A stretch of 64,000 bases of DNA. It comes from Vanessa cardui (taxonomy: Eukaryota; Arthropoda; Insecta; Lepidoptera; Nymphalidae). The DNA is taken from NCBI RefSeq assembly GCF_905220365.1, contig NC_061153.1:9010001-9074000 (forward strand). Reading direction: 5' to 3'. Of the stretch, positions 32,414 through 44,470 are shown piece by piece. The first letter of the stretch is position 1, and every line of letters starts with the position of its first letter. Under the pieces are notes generated by a model that ran no database searches, was not told the DNA's origin, and was given only the letters and a program-made list of their open reading frames with translations. The translations under genes and the position numbers were made by a program.

Positions 32414-33441
32414 CTAGCTCGAATCGATAGAACGCAGCTACCACCAATAATATTCGATAATATTGAAATTTCTTACAGTGACAGTGTCAAAAATCTGGGT
32501 ATTTTGTTTGACCAACATCTCTCCTGGGGACCACAAATATGTGACATAAGTCGTAAGATATTCGCTTCAGCTGGATCACTCCGCAGATTGCGTAATATGC
32601 TTCCGATTCCTACTAAAATTGTGCTTGCACATAGCCTTCTTTTACCAATTCTTGATTATGCTGACACATGCTATGTCGACATCACTGAGGCGCAACTAAA
32701 TAAGCTTGAACGCATTCAAAATTTATGTATACGTTACATATTTGGTTTACGGAAATATGATCATATATCCGAATTTCGCAAGAAGCTCAAGTGGCTCCCA
32801 ATTCGCCTTCGCAGGAATACTCATATTCTCAATCTGCTGTACTGTATACCGTTCAATCCTGTTTCCCCTCCATACCTAAAAGAACGATTTAAATTCCTTA
32901 GTGATTCCCACGAGCGTTCCCTTCGATCTGAAAGCAATTTGATTCTTGAAATTCCTTCCCACTCCTCAAATTTTTTTAGCAAATCCTTTACTGTTCAAGC
33001 ATCCCGTCTTTGGAACTCCCTACCTCTGTCCATTAGACGTGCACAATCACTGCCAGTTTTTAAAAAAGCTGTCAAGAAACATTTCCTAGAAATGTAACTT
33101 GGTATTATATAAATATTTCTTTGTTATTATTATTTATCGATTAGTTTATATATTATTTATATATTTATTGATTATACATGTATGTTTGCCTGTGTATATG
33201 TATCTATTTATTTTTGTATGCACAAATATACTCTTATGTATGTATATTGAATATTCCATTTATAAAAATTGTACACCTATGCCTTTAATAGACCATTTCC
33301 TCTGCCCCAAGGTTGCCTGGAAGAGATCGCTTTTCAGCGATAAGGCCGCCTTTTGTGCCATGCTTTATTTTCTTATATTTATTTCCTGTGTGTTATACTT
33401 GTCTTGGTGTACAATAAAGAATATTATTATTATGTTCTAAA
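32414..33441 (+). mobile_element. LINE-I, 5'-truncated LINE
   Basis: Flanked by ATAATTA (32407-32413 and 33442-33448). It holds only the ORF2 C-terminal domain and a 3' UTR, and ends in AATAAAGAATATTATTATTA. It is related to LINE-H and LINE-J and lies in opposite orientation inside LINE-H. Confidence 0.8.
32417..33097 (+). pseudogene. LINE-I ORF2 C-terminal domain
   Basis: Open fragment beginning ARIDRTQLPPIIFDN. It includes VKNLGILFDQHLSW, LAHSLLLPILDYADTCY, LERIQNLCIRYIFGL, RLWNSLPLSIRRAQS and a proper stop after FLEM. No RT catalytic region: 5' truncation occurred at insertion. The frame is undamaged, so it is fairly young. Confidence 0.8.
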
Positions 33442-33779
33442 ATAATTATAGACATTTATTATCTATGTCTAGTCTAAATGTTTAGATGCCAATTGGATAG
33501 ATATCTATGTAATCTTCAGTAGATATCTATGTAAAGTATCTACAAACTAATGAAAAGAATTATAACTATATTATCTGTTATTAAATGTCAATTTGTCAAT
33601 GACACAGATGACAATTAACAACTGACATAAACTGTAAACTTTTATTATTTGTTTATTTTATGTAAATAAAGCGATAGGAAGGTAAATTAAAGAAAGTTAA
33701 TTATAACAACACAAAATTGAAAAGAATAAAGATTGAATGCTAAGATATACATATATATAATAATAATATATATATAATA
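33442..33779 (-). other. LINE-H spacer, right part
   Basis: AT-rich, no ORF. It contains GTCAATTTGTCAATGACA-type sequence with a counterpart in the LINE-J spacer (49640-49690), which supports assignment to LINE-H. It ends in a TA-rich run at the gypsy-K target. Confidence 0.55.
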
Positions 33780-33936
33780 ATGAAACAACACAGTTCGATT
33801 TATAACGGACACGTCTTGCTCGTACGGCAAACTAACTGATTATGATATGGCCAATGGCCGTACCCCCCACTATTGCTCGCCTTACGCGTAGGCTTGTCCA
33901 TATTTATTTATAAACTACCTCTTATAATACACTACA
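33780..33936 (-). repeat. gypsy-K 3' LTR
   Basis: 157 bp; on the minus strand it begins TGTAGTGTAT and ends GTTTCAT. Identical to 38432-38588. Confidence 0.9.
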
Positions 33937-34238
33937 TCTACCTTTTACAAAATTAGGAAAAATGGAATTAGGTTACACAAGTATAATCAAATACAAATCA
34001 GTTTACATAAAGATCAATCTTCAACAGCATGTAATTTATATTTTTACTCATATCTTATTTATTTTCATCACTCACTGTGTCGTCGACAATATCGTTATTT
34101 CCTGAAGATTCTTCTCCAGATTCTTCCCCATTTGTAGAGACTCTCCAGTTTCCTTCAACCCTCTTCAAATGTACTATATTTCTACGTAACCGTTTTCCGT
34201 TGTCATCATTTACCAGTACGACGTCGTTTCCTTCTTTA

Positions 34239-36476
34239 TTAACAACTGTGTGTCACATGACCGAATGTGGTGGACAACTTATTTTCCTTCACTGTATTTT
34301 TAACGTATACCTTCTCTCCAATATCTATACTAGATGTCGTCGCTTGCCTCTTTCTATCTGCATATTCTTTCCCTTCGTTTTTCATTAAAGTATCCCTGTC
34401 TCTGGCTTCTAGATCAGTAAATTCAATATCAATCACGGAAGGCAAGTTATCTCTAAACTGACGCCTAAAAAAAAGAGTTCTGCGGGAGTTTTACAGGTGA
34501 GCCTCACCGAGAAAATACTTCTTTGAGCATGGAAATGGTATGTGCAGAATCTATATTTTTAGTGATTTTGATTTCTTTGTATCTACTATAATAATCTAAA
34601 ATAACTAGAACTTTTGACCCCAAACATGACGGGATAACAATTTTATTTCCGCATAACAGTAAATTGTTTTGAAAACAAAGTTAAGTCAAAGACCTCATAA
34701 ACATTAACACTCTGGTCCCAGTTATTGTTATATATTCCATTCCTAACTAATTTTAGCTCTAAATCCTCCTCAGCTTGCTTTAACTCTTGCAGGGCAATTG
34801 CTACAGGACGATATTGATCAACAACTAAGTTCAAATAATTATCATCGTCAAATGGCTCTGGGGACTCATGAACTAAACACAGTCGCGACAGAGAATCTGC
34901 AATATTTTCCTTGCCTGAACTATAGATCAATTTAAAATTATATGATTGCAAACGCAAACCCAACGTTCGATTCTCGCACATGGCTTAGAATCAGGTCCAA
35001 ATATCACCTCTAATAGCTTGTGATCGCTGACAAGTACAAAATTATCTTTTCTAAATAGGTACATGTTGAAATGTTCTACCGCCCAGACCAACGCAAGAGC
35101 TTCCTTCTCGGTCTGACAATACCATTTCTCGCGGTCTGAGAGACTTTTATTGCCATATGCAATCATTAGAGGCCCATTAGTGCCATGTTGGACGAGCACA
35201 GCTCCCAAACCGACTGGACTAGCATCAGCGAAGACTTGTGAACGATCAAGCGGATCATAATAGCCTAAGGTTTTGATTTGAATCTTAGCGCGCCCCTCAA
35301 AAGCTTGTTTTTTTTTTTTACTATGGCGCCAATAAGAGGTGATATCTGCACCCTTGCCTAGTTTTAGTCTTAGAATCTCGCGCAAGGGTTCTGTTCAAGT
35401 AGCTAAGTTAGGGATCCATTTCCCAACAAGCCCTAAAAAACTTTGTAACTCCTCAACCGCTTTTGGTTCTCGAAACGATTCTATTGCAGTTACATATTTA
35501 TCTAAAGGCTTAACTTCATTGCCGGATAATTGATGACCAAGAAAATCTATTTATTTCACCCCAAATGCACATTTACTGTCGTTTAACAAAACATTATTCT
35601 CTTTTAAAACTTGCAAGACTTTTTTTTTTGAGTCTTGCGCTATGTTCAACCTCATTGCTACCATATACGACTGTATCATCGATAAAGTTGACAATTTTTT
35701 TGAAAATATTCAGGGGCACACGAGGTCCCGAACATGAGCCTCTTATATCTAAATAGTCCCCAGCTACAGATAAAGGTAGTGATGTGTCTACAGTCCTCAC
35801 TTATTTCTAATTGGTGAAAAGATTTTTTTAAACAAGTTTCGAGAAAATTTTTGGGTTTCTAAATTTTGGAATTAGTTGTTCCATAATCGGCAAAGGGTGC
35901 TTTTCTCTGACGATAGCTTTATTTGCTTTTCTCACGTCCACACAGATGCGTACATCGCCATCCGCTTTTAAGACTGGTACCAAGGGAGAGACCCAATCAG
36001 ACGGGCCATTAACTGGTCCTATAATATCCAACTCAACAAGTTCTTGGATTTTTTACTAATTTTAGATTCTAGAGGGACAGGGACTCTACGACAAGGCTGA
36101 GCAAATGGCTTAACTGATTTATCTATAGGGATATGAATTTGAACGTCTTTAAATTTAGGGAACATACCATTAACTGAATTTATTCCTAGCCCAACCTTAA
36201 GAACGCCCAGGAACGAGGCGGTGTCTTTTCCAAGTAAATTTCTAGTACCATCTTTTACTACATAAAATGTGCCCTTGGTTCGAGGGTAACTGTTACCAAT
36301 TGTTATGGTGGCGTCAAAAGATCCTAGCACAGGTAAAGCATTAGAGCTGCCGTAGGCCATAAATTTCTTGTTTGGAGATTTAACTTGATTTTCAACAAGA
36401 ACCCCCTTATTTTTTAAGGATTTGCCATGTAACATCATTAATTATATTGCACTTACTACCGGAATCTATTAACATT
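34239..36476 (-). pseudogene. gypsy-K Pol (protease, RT, RNase H, integrase scraps)
   Basis: Protease-to-RT linker: GSFDATITIGNSYPR, NLLGKDTASFLGVLKVG. RT: SDWVSPLVPVLKADGDVRICVD, FSKLV then stop, FIDDTVVYG (35690s). RNase H: LDRSQVFADASPVGLGAVLVQ, CQTEKEALALVWAVEHF, KENIADSLSRLCLVH. The integrase is reduced to an ILDYYSRYKEIKI core piece and a C-terminal piece (34445-34239). Frame breaks occur near 36020, 35810, 35590, 35390, 34980 and 34640. The mag-clade call is from motif style. Confidence 0.75.
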
Positions 36477-37360
36477 TCAACTTCTACCTCCCCCTAGTGT
36501 ACATCTAATGGTATCACCATTATCAATATGAAAAATGTAATCTACTTCTTCCGGCTTGCCTTTAGACCTTTTACTGGTGTTAGTAGTTTTAGGAATGCCA
36601 TCATTAATTTTGCATTTGCTCGCCCTAGTTCTACACAATTTGCGGAAATGTCCAACAAATCCGCACTTAAGACATTTCTTATTACGAGCTGGGCAAAATT
36701 TTGAATCGCTTGAATGATTACCACCACAACGTATACATGAATCTCTATTTAAAGGTCTTTTAGAAACCTCCACTCTACTCACCGTCAGATCTTTACTTGA
36801 CCCCGGTAAATCAAAATTGTTAAGTTGTCGATTGACAGTCTCTAGTGCGTTGGCCTCAGAAACAATTTTGTCAAGGGTCACGTCATTACCAAGTGTTAGA
36901 ATTGTTTTCCTTAATTTGACTGACTCGCACTTCTCAGTGATTTGATCAATCATATGTTTGTCTGGGGCAGTGAATTTACATTTAGAACCCTGATGTCTGA
37001 GTCTTACTAGAAACTTGTCGAATTTTTCCCCAGTTTCTTGTTTGATCAGTCTAAATAAGTGACTTTCATAGACCCAGCTTTGTTTGGGGGCAAAGTATTC
37101 ATCGAGCTTGTTTATAGCAACAGTAAAAACATCGTCGTTATCAGTATTGGTTTCTACATGTGCACCAAGTATATTATAATATATTTCTTGTAGGGGTAGC
37201 CCGCCCATATATAGAAGCAATGCTCTTTTGGCTTCAGGTGTGGTAACATTAGTTGCCATTAAATACAATCCTAGGCGCGTTTCCACTTTTCCCAGAGTAG
37301 ACCAACTGAGGCTGGGTCGCCGTCACAGTCCAAAGACTCTAAAGATGGTATTTGTGACAT
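36477..37360 (-). pseudogene. gypsy-K Gag
   Basis: The likely start is ATG at 37360 (MSQIPSLESLDCDGD, LLWEKWKRA). A one-base shift near 37262 moves it into the frame that runs to 36477. Capsid-like part: LYMGGLPLQEIYYNIL, FRLIKQETGEKFDKFLVRLR. Two zinc-binding motifs: CIRCGGNHSSDSKFC and CLKCGFVGHFRKLC. The end runs toward the protease (IFHIDNGDTIRCTL). Confidence 0.75.
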
Positions 37361-38431
37361 ATTTATGTTCTACTAGGAAGGAAGGAATAATTTCCTTTAT
37401 AGGTACCGTTCCGAATAAATCGAACTACCTCTTGATCTAATTGTATTTAACTTCAGACTATTTAGGAATAATTTCCTTTATAGGTACCGTTCCGAATAAA
37501 TCGAACTACCTCTTGATCTAATTGTATTTAACTTCAGACTATTTAGTCTGTTATTTCCAATTTGTAAGATCATTTAGGTACCGTTTGCTAAAGCAAACTA
37601 CCTCGGAAAACAATGTAAACTTTGGTTATTATTGACAGAATAAAAAGTGTTTATTTGAACACCGAATATGTCTAACACCGATATTTACACTAACCCTGCA
37701 ACAATTTCAAGTATAATATAATTCCTAAAAACATAAGATTTAATCGAAGATAACATAAATAGTTAAAAGTAAAGTATGAAGAATATATACATGTATATCA
37801 TAAATTTCCTTAGAATTGTCATTTAGTTTGATAACGCTGTTGCAGCGTTATATTATAGATAGATAATAAAATAATTGTAATATTTTACAAAATGTTTTGT
37901 AATAAATACACTTCCTAACTTATCGTCATCACAATTGGCAAAGATTTTCTACGATTATAATAAATATAAAAATAGTCGTTTATAATTTATAACTGAAATG
38001 CTGTTATGAAGATAAAATTTTACATTACCCTATTTAGTAAAAACTACACACTATTTTATCTCTGTCAACAATAAAATCGTATATACCTTCGTATACGAAG
38101 TGACGTCATTACCGAACATATAGGTACCAATCGAAATAACTAAATCAGTTTTGTTTTTTTTTTTTAACCGATAACCCTCTTAACCATCATTATTATATTT
38201 ACACAATTAAATAATCTTGAGATTAAATAAGAATTAAAGATTTTAAAGATGCTAATAAACTGTAACATTATTATGTAGGGTAAGAATAACAACAAAACTG
38301 ATTAGATACCGATTTACCTCTTAGTTTACATTTGGTTTTTGAATCAATTGGTACGTACCTTTTTATCCTTATAAAATGGATCCTGGCAGGATCGCCACTT
38401 GTACAGGTCACTATTAGGCACGTGGTTAATA
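37361..38431 (-). other. gypsy-K leader with repeated hairpins
   Basis: About 1.07 kb non-coding between 5' LTR and gag, long for a gypsy leader. It includes an exact 81 bp tandem duplication (37384-37545). Three hairpins are bracketed by AGGTA and TACCT: one per 81 bp copy, and one at about 37577-37604 with stem GTTTGC/GCAAAC. Packaging or translation control is possible but unproven. Confidence 0.6.
37384..37545 (-). repeat. Perfect 81 bp tandem duplication in gypsy-K leader
   Basis: Copies 37384-37464 and 37465-37545 are identical, starting GGAATAATTTCC and ending GACTATTTA. Zero divergence implies recent duplication. Confidence 0.92.
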
Positions 38432-38588
38432 ATGAAACAACACAGTTCGATTTATAACGGACACGTCTTGCTCGTACGGCAAACTAACTGATTATGATAT
38501 GGCCAATGGCCGTACCCCCCACTATTGCTCGCCTTACGCGTAGGCTTGTCCATATTTATTTATAAACTACCTCTTATAATACACTACA
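38432..38588 (-). repeat. gypsy-K 5' LTR
   Basis: 157 bp, identical to 33780-33936. Followed by TSD copy ATAAT at 38589-38593. Confidence 0.9.
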
Positions 38589-38639
38589 ATAATTAAATGT
38601 TACCTGCATATATCCACGACGAGTGAAGCATAGAACGGA

Positions 38640-39418
38640 TTATTTATTTTTAATTACCCTTTTGGATCTGGTGGCCTGTGCTATTTGCGATCCCTTTATG
38701 TTGGGATTCACACCCACTCCAGATGACGAAGATTGCCCTTGAACCTGGGTATTTGTGACACTTTCAAGCTCACTCATTGTAGTAATTTGATGACGATTAC
38801 CATTTGGAGCAATAATGAATATACTGCCATATCTTTTGTCCAGCACTTATTCACACCAAACTTGTGCCGTGCAGCCATGAAGACATTTTGACGTTCCTTA
38901 GTTAAAAATTCAGAAATAGTGATTCCGGTGTTTTTAAGATTGGTTTTTGCAAACCACACACTATTCCGTACAGTTGACTCTCTGAATTTTAAAAGTATGG
39001 CTCGTGGCTTATCTGTGGCAGTGGATCCTAAGCGGTGGCATCGACTTACAGAGTCAACGGAGAGATCGGGCATTTTAAGATGACATGAGAGTTCCTTGAC
39101 TACGACTGCAGCAGTATCTTCTTTCTTGGACTCTTGAATGCCGTGCACTAAAAGTATTTTTCTTCTGCTTCTCATATCCAACTGATCACATTTTCTTGAG
39201 AGAAGATCACCTTGTAGCTGAAGTGACTCCAATGAAGATAACACAAAGGAACGGAAAATGTTGAATTGTGAAACCAAGTTGGATGTCGGACTTGTTGCTG
39301 GGATGGATGCATTCTGCAAATTCTTTTGAAAATCCGCCATTTGATTGTTGAAGTGCTCAGATAACAATTCAATTGAGTGTTTTATAGACTCCATATTTGA
39401 GATGTTGTATTGTGGCAA
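38640..39418 (-). pseudogene. LINE-H ORF1, RNA-binding protein
   Basis: Counterpart of LINE-J ORF1: MESIKHSIELLSEHFNNQM, coiled coil, MRSRRKILLVHGIQES, KPRAILLKFRE, NTGITISEFLTK and KFGVNKCWTK. A frameshift near 38840 separates the C-terminal tail (GSIFIIAPNGNRHQI to the stop at 38640). The start likely corresponds to ATG 39394 by comparison with LINE-J; nine codons upstream are also open. Confidence 0.8.
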
Positions 39419-39587
39419 GGAAATAGTTTTGTTGTGTGAAAATATATTGTATGTAAACTGTAGGATTAAGGCTGACAGGTATATAAATATTTAGTGCATA
39501 TTAAAGAGGTTTTAATATTATTTTAAATAAACAAATTGTGGATAAACTAAAAACGATGTTCACTTTTTTATGCACCTACCCGAAAAA

Positions 39588-40025
39588 CATAATTCATAAC
39601 AATTCAATATTCAATGAATTGTTATGTTATTGTTCTAAATTTTATGAGTTTATGATTGTATTTTTTATGAAGTGTGCTATGCTATATGTTTATAAAGTTT
39701 TTTATTTCTATAATAATTTTCCTTCAGATACACTATTCATGTAGACATGTAATAAGTAATGCAAGATAAGTAAAAGGTAAAATAATAAGTTTGTAATTTT
39801 CAAGTTATGGTTCTAAAGCAAAACAAATGTAATGCAGTTAACATGATTGTTAATTTATAATTTCACTATAGTATTCATTAATTTTATAACAGTACGAATG
39901 CAAGAGTGATGGATGTATGAATCTTTAAACAAAAATAAATGATAATTTAGAATTGTATATTTGGTGAAATTGTAAAATGGTTATTGTAAAGGACACTGAG
40001 GGTCCTTTGGTGGGCGGCATGTTGA
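39588..40025 (+). other. Probable BEL/Pao 3' non-coding remainder
   Basis: AT-rich and without recognisable coding. It ends GGTGGGCGGCATG directly before the point where the BEL 3' LTR would start, a purine-rich tract suited to plus-strand priming. The TIR element entered here. The integrase C-terminus expected after 29827 was not found. Confidence 0.45.
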
Positions 40026-40855
40026 GGGATTGCATTAGAAATTCGCATCCCGAATTTAAGGTTGGGGAAGGGGTGGGGGGTAAGGTGGGATGGTGTAGTA
40101 CCTACACCACCACTCCCCCTGCGCGGAAATCATTAGTTATTTTTTTTTCAATTTTTGAATTTCAATACTAAAATCAACAAAATTCGTACTGTTAGTTAAA
40201 TTTTAGAAGGGAAGAGATATAAAATTCCAATTATTGGTATACAATGTGATTTCTGGCGTTTGGTCATAAAATCTAACCTAACCTAACCTATCCTTAGCTA
40301 CTATAAATATCTACTATTTTTGTTGCCGGGGTGACTTCGCCACTCCTGTGAGGGGGCTGTTAAATTTGGGTGAAAAATAGAAACAATAATAGATATATTT
40401 TAGCAATTCATTAGAACCATTTATCTGTATATATACTTGACTACATTTAATAATGCGATAAATAGATCTTTTTTATATTTTAATATGTCGCGACGCCACA
40501 TGTATTCTATAATCATGTTAGTAAAATCTTCTGGGTGATTATTATTTTCTTTATAAAAGAATCACTTCACTACAAAATTAAATTAAATTTTTACATGTTT
40601 GTTTTTTACAAAAAATTAACGTAGTATTTGTTGGAATATAATACAGAAAAAAAGCTAATAAACATAAAAAATAATGATTAAAGGTTAATTATAATGTAAA
40701 ATATCGATACGTTACACGTAACTTTAAACGCGCATTAAAAAAAAACTATGGGTTTCCTCGGGTTGGGAGTGGTAAATTTCGAGAAGGGAGCAACCACTTT
40801 AAGAAACAACCCCTACTATAAGCAAATTCGGGATGCGAATTTCTAATGCCGACCC
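40026..40855. mobile_element. Non-autonomous terminal-inverted-repeat element
   Basis: 830 bp. The ends share inverted GCATTAGAAATTCGCATCCC plus flanking matches (left from 40026, right to 40855), and both start GGG. The TSD is 8 bp with one mismatch, CATGTTGA/CATGTTTA (40018-40025, 40856-40863), which fits hAT- or Merlin-type transposases. No transposase ORF. It contains three interstitial CTAAC units at about 40273-40288. Family not resolved. Confidence 0.75.
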
Positions 40856-40857
40856 CA

Positions 40858-41034
40858 TGTTTACGCCACTAACATTGTCGTATGAATGTGAGATGTATGT
40901 GTTAGTGTGTGTAAGCATTTAATAGATTTAAATTATATTTTTAATACAGTCGCCAATAAACCACGTCCCGAGCAACACCTCGTTTCAATTTTCTAAGCCC
41001 ATACAAAGAGCAGTAAGCCTTAAGTGCATATACA
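40858..41034 (+). repeat. BEL/Pao 3' LTR
   Basis: 177 bp, four differences from 24123-24299. Its first six bases are shared with the TSD of the adjacent TIR element. It is followed by GTGGG, and DIRS sequence resumes. Confidence 0.85.
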
Positions 41035-41061
41035 GTGGGTTAGATTTTGTCAGGAAAATAG

Positions 41062-41560
41062 CATTATCTCTCGTATACATGAACCAGCAAATGGAGCTAG
41101 ATACTTCGTTGTATTTATCTGTCATCGAACCATTCTAATTTATAAATCAGTTATAGCATCCGTTTGTGAAACTATATCGGATATTAAATTAATAGTTAAA
41201 AATTATTCTAATTGTAAATTTATAGATCTACAACATAATTATAACGAAAATACGAATTATTATTTTTATCAATATGACGTTAATAAATGTTTATGCCTTA
41301 AATTAAATACCGAAATAGATTATATAGATTATAAAGATAGATATTTGGTAAATCCTTATAGGTATAAAAAATTACATCGACATTAATTAATACATTATTA
41401 CCTCCTTCATCCATAAATAACGCTAAAACTTACAGCCAATATAAAGTCAACTTAGAAAACTTAGTCGAGCAACGAACGGTTGGTAAAGGGACAATACCTT
41501 ATTATTTTAATAAAATAAAAAGTAATAGTATACAGGATGACTGTTTACACAAATAAAATG
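41062..41560 (+). pseudogene. LINE-G candidate ORF1 C-terminal remnant
   Basis: Open reading in two frames (41062-41386, then to about 41556) giving CKFIDLQHNYNENTNYYFY, LLPPSSINNAK and KGTIPYYFNK. It lies just upstream of ORF2, where an ORF1 end is expected. I do not recognise a named domain; it is assigned by position. Confidence 0.45.
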
Positions 41561-41581
41561 TAGAAAATCAGTTTTTTCGGA

Positions 41582-44470
41582 AATAAATCACATTTGCAAT
41601 TATTTCATCAAAATATTTCCGGAATTTTAAGTAAACGTGATTTTTTGGATATGGCTTTATTAGAATTAATGGAAACAATAGGAGAGATAGATGCGATTTG
41701 TTTATCAGAAACATTTTTTAAGCATGGCAGTGAATTCAACTTTAACCTACAAAATTATAAACTAGCGTCATTTTTTTCTCGTCAAAATGAACGTAGAGGT
41801 GGTACTTGTATACTACTTAGAAATTATTTAAATTATGAACCACTTAAGATAATAATAGTAAGCCCTATGTATTTGAATGGTGTGGTGTTGAAGTGTTAAA
41901 TTACAATGTCACTATTGTCTGCATTTACAGAACACCATCCTCAATGGCGTCTAGTTTTCTTGCAGAGCTTGACTCGTTAATACGATTACTTACACGAAAA
42001 TCCAATAGGAAATTAATATTATGTGGTGACTGGAATATTGATATGTTAAAGCAGAACAAATTATCTAATGACCTTATAGCAATTTTAAATAATTATAACC
42101 TTAAGAACCACATTATAAAACCTACCAGGAAAAAATCGTGCTTAGACCTTATAGTAATTAATTATGATAACGCCATATCAAACCTTCATAATCTTGCTTT
42201 GTCTGACCACGAAACTGCTCAGAGTCTGTCAATACAGGTTGTACCTGTAATAAATTATAAATTTAATCCATAGCAAAAAACATTCATTTTGGTTTGAAAC
42301 AAGGCGGGATTTTAATAAAGATAATATCAGAAAATTTAAGGAAAATCTGAAAGCCCTTTCATTTATAGATGTATACAGAGAAGACGACTTTGATGAAGCT
42401 TTTTCGAAATTTCATAACTGGCTAATACTTTTATTTGAATTATGTTTTCCAATAATCCACATTAAAGTTACTCGTAAAACATTTCAAAACAATTGGCTAA
42501 CTAAAGGATTAAAAAGGAGTAGCATTATTAAACGCCAAATGTACATAAAATATCGTTTATCATCAAGTAATAAACATAACAATAAAAAGAAGTACATATA
42601 TTATACTAGGATGTTAAAAAAATGTATATACCTATCACAAAAGATTACAGCAACAAGACATGCAGTCAATTATAAAAATAAATGTAAAGCCTCTTGGAAT
42701 ATTATAAAAAAGACATTAAATAATGAAATAAATAAGAATGACATTCAAGAATTGATTATTGATAATAAAAAGTGTATTGACCAAAAACTAATATGCGACC
42801 ATTTTAACAATTACTTTATAAATATGACTAATAAGCATTTGACATTTGATAACGTGACATATAATAATACAAACACATATTTTAATAACAATTCTATGTT
42901 TATTACACCCATAAATGAGTCTGATGTAATTAAAATAATATCTTCCATCAATAATACAAAATCTACTGGTTATGATCATCTAAATACAAAAATTATAAAG
43001 GAGATCGCTTATATTATAGCTGCACCACTAACTCACCTCATAAACAAATCTTTAGAAGAAGGCATATTTCCAGCAAGATTGAAAAAATCAATAGTAAAAC
43101 CAATATATAAACGAGGAGATCCACTCAATAGTGATAGTTATAGACCCATTACCTTAGTACCAATACTATCGAAAATTTTTGAGAAGGTAATGAGTGATAA
43201 ACTTTACAGCTTTTTAACAAAGTTTAGTATATTAAAAAAGTCTCAATACGGGTTTCGAAAAAATAGCTCTACAAAATTGGCCTGCTTTACACTTATAAAA
43301 AGTATAACAGAAAGTTTAAATAAAAAAATATACCCACTCTCAATTTTTTTAGATATGACAAAGGCATTCGATTTTGTATGTCACAGTCTACTATTAGAAA
43401 AAATGTACAGATATGGGATTAGAGGACAACCGCTTGAATGGTTTGCAAGTTACTTAAATAATAGAGAACAGTGTGTAACAATAACAAAGGTCTCTAGGTT
43501 TAAAAGACAAAATTTCTTTTCACCATATTGTATTAATCGCTTTGGAGTTCCTCAGGGTAGTTTATTAGGTTCTTTACTATTTCTTATTTATATAAATAAC
43601 ATGCCAGACGCGTTGAATCAAGAATGCATATTATTTGCTGATGATACGACAATTAATATTAAATGTGACAACAGACAGAATATTGAAAGGGAGGCCAACA
43701 TTGTTTTGACAAAAGTAATTCACTGGCTAACTATTAATAATTTACAAATAAATCTATCAAAAACTAAAATGATACAATTCCAAACACCCAATAGCAATGT
43801 TTTAGACATAAATATAGAATGTAATAACACAAAAATTGAAAATGTTGAATCAACCATATTTTTAGGAATATGTATTCCTGTTGTTGTTGACAAATTTTGT
43901 AATTGGAAAAACCACGTCCATAGCATATGTGATAAACTTAAGAAATTTGTATATGTTTTAAGGCGCCTTAAAAACGTAACGACTAAAGAAGCAACAATGT
44001 TAGCGTACCATGGATACGTATCTTCCAATTTTAGGTATGCAGTTATAATATGTGGAAATTCTGTAGAATCTGATAAGGTTTTTAAAATTTAAAAAAAATG
44101 TTTAAGAGCAATATGCGGTATTGGATATTTGGATAGCTGTAAGCCACTCTTTAAGTCATTACGAGTCCTCCCCTTCCCGTGTCTTTACGTCTATGAAGTA
44201 GCTGTTTTTGTTAAAAAACATATACATTTGTTCAAAACAAATAATGATATGCTGGGTACTAATTCCAGGTTTAAACATAAACTTTACGTCCCTGTGCAAA
44301 AGTTAGCTTTATATAAAAAAAATGCGTATTGTATGGCTATACGAATATACAATAACATTCCTGACTCCTTTAAGGATTTACCAACAACTATGTTCAAAAA
44401 GAAAGTTTTTGATTTTCTTATAAATAAACTGTATTATAATGTTAACGATTTTTTAACTGACAAGAATTAA
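41582..44470 (+). pseudogene. LINE-G ORF2, endonuclease-reverse transcriptase
   Basis: Endonuclease: LFHQNISGILSKRDFL, AICLSETF (Glu), GGTCILLRNYL, frameshift near 41885, VCIYRTPSS, LCGDWNID (GDxN), CLDLIVINYD, ALSDHETA. From 42272 one long frame reaches 44470 with a single TAA at 44090-44092. RT: STGYDHLNTKIIKE, YRPITLVPILSK, QYGFRKNSSTKLA, LDMTKAFDFV, FGVPQGSLLGS and LFADDTTINI. C-terminal domain to FLTDKN. Two shifts and one stop: moderately young. Confidence 0.85.

Larger units (their letters stand above)
33780..38588 (-). mobile_element. gypsy-K, mag-like Ty3/gypsy element, internally deleted
   Basis: Minus-strand LTR element. Its 157 bp LTRs (33780-33936 and 38432-38588) are identical, and the TSD is ATAAT (33775-33779, 38589-38593). 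It carries Gag, protease, RT and RNase H remnants and a gutted integrase. Identical LTRs indicate very recent insertion although the coding region is multiply broken. Confidence 0.88.
29828..39587 (-). mobile_element. LINE-H, two-ORF LINE inserted in BEL integrase
   Basis: Minus strand: 5' leader to 39587, ORF1 (39418-38640), a long non-coding spacer, ORF2 (31510-about 29895) and a short 3' end. ACATA at 29828-29832 and 39587-39591 is a possible TSD. It is the same family as LINE-J: both start with a T run and CGGGTAG and have similar ORF1 and ORF2. LINE-I (32414-33441) and gypsy-K (33780-38588) sit in the inter-ORF spacer. Confidence 0.75.
24123..41034 (+). mobile_element. BEL/Pao LTR retrotransposon, heavily interrupted
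   Basis: LTRs of 177 bp at 24123-24299 and 40858-41034 (four differences), with flanking TGGG on both sides. The internal region carries Gag with DUF1759-like sequence and zinc knuckles, protease, RT (YMDD), RNase H and integrase in BEL order. It is interrupted by a LINE fragment (25745-26316), LINE-H (29828-39587) and a TIR element (40026-40855). Many frameshifts and stops. Confidence 0.85.

Noticed and set aside
40273..40288. Telomeric TTAGG repeats
   Set aside because: Only three units inside a non-autonomous transposon; too short to mean a telomere or interstitial telomeric array.
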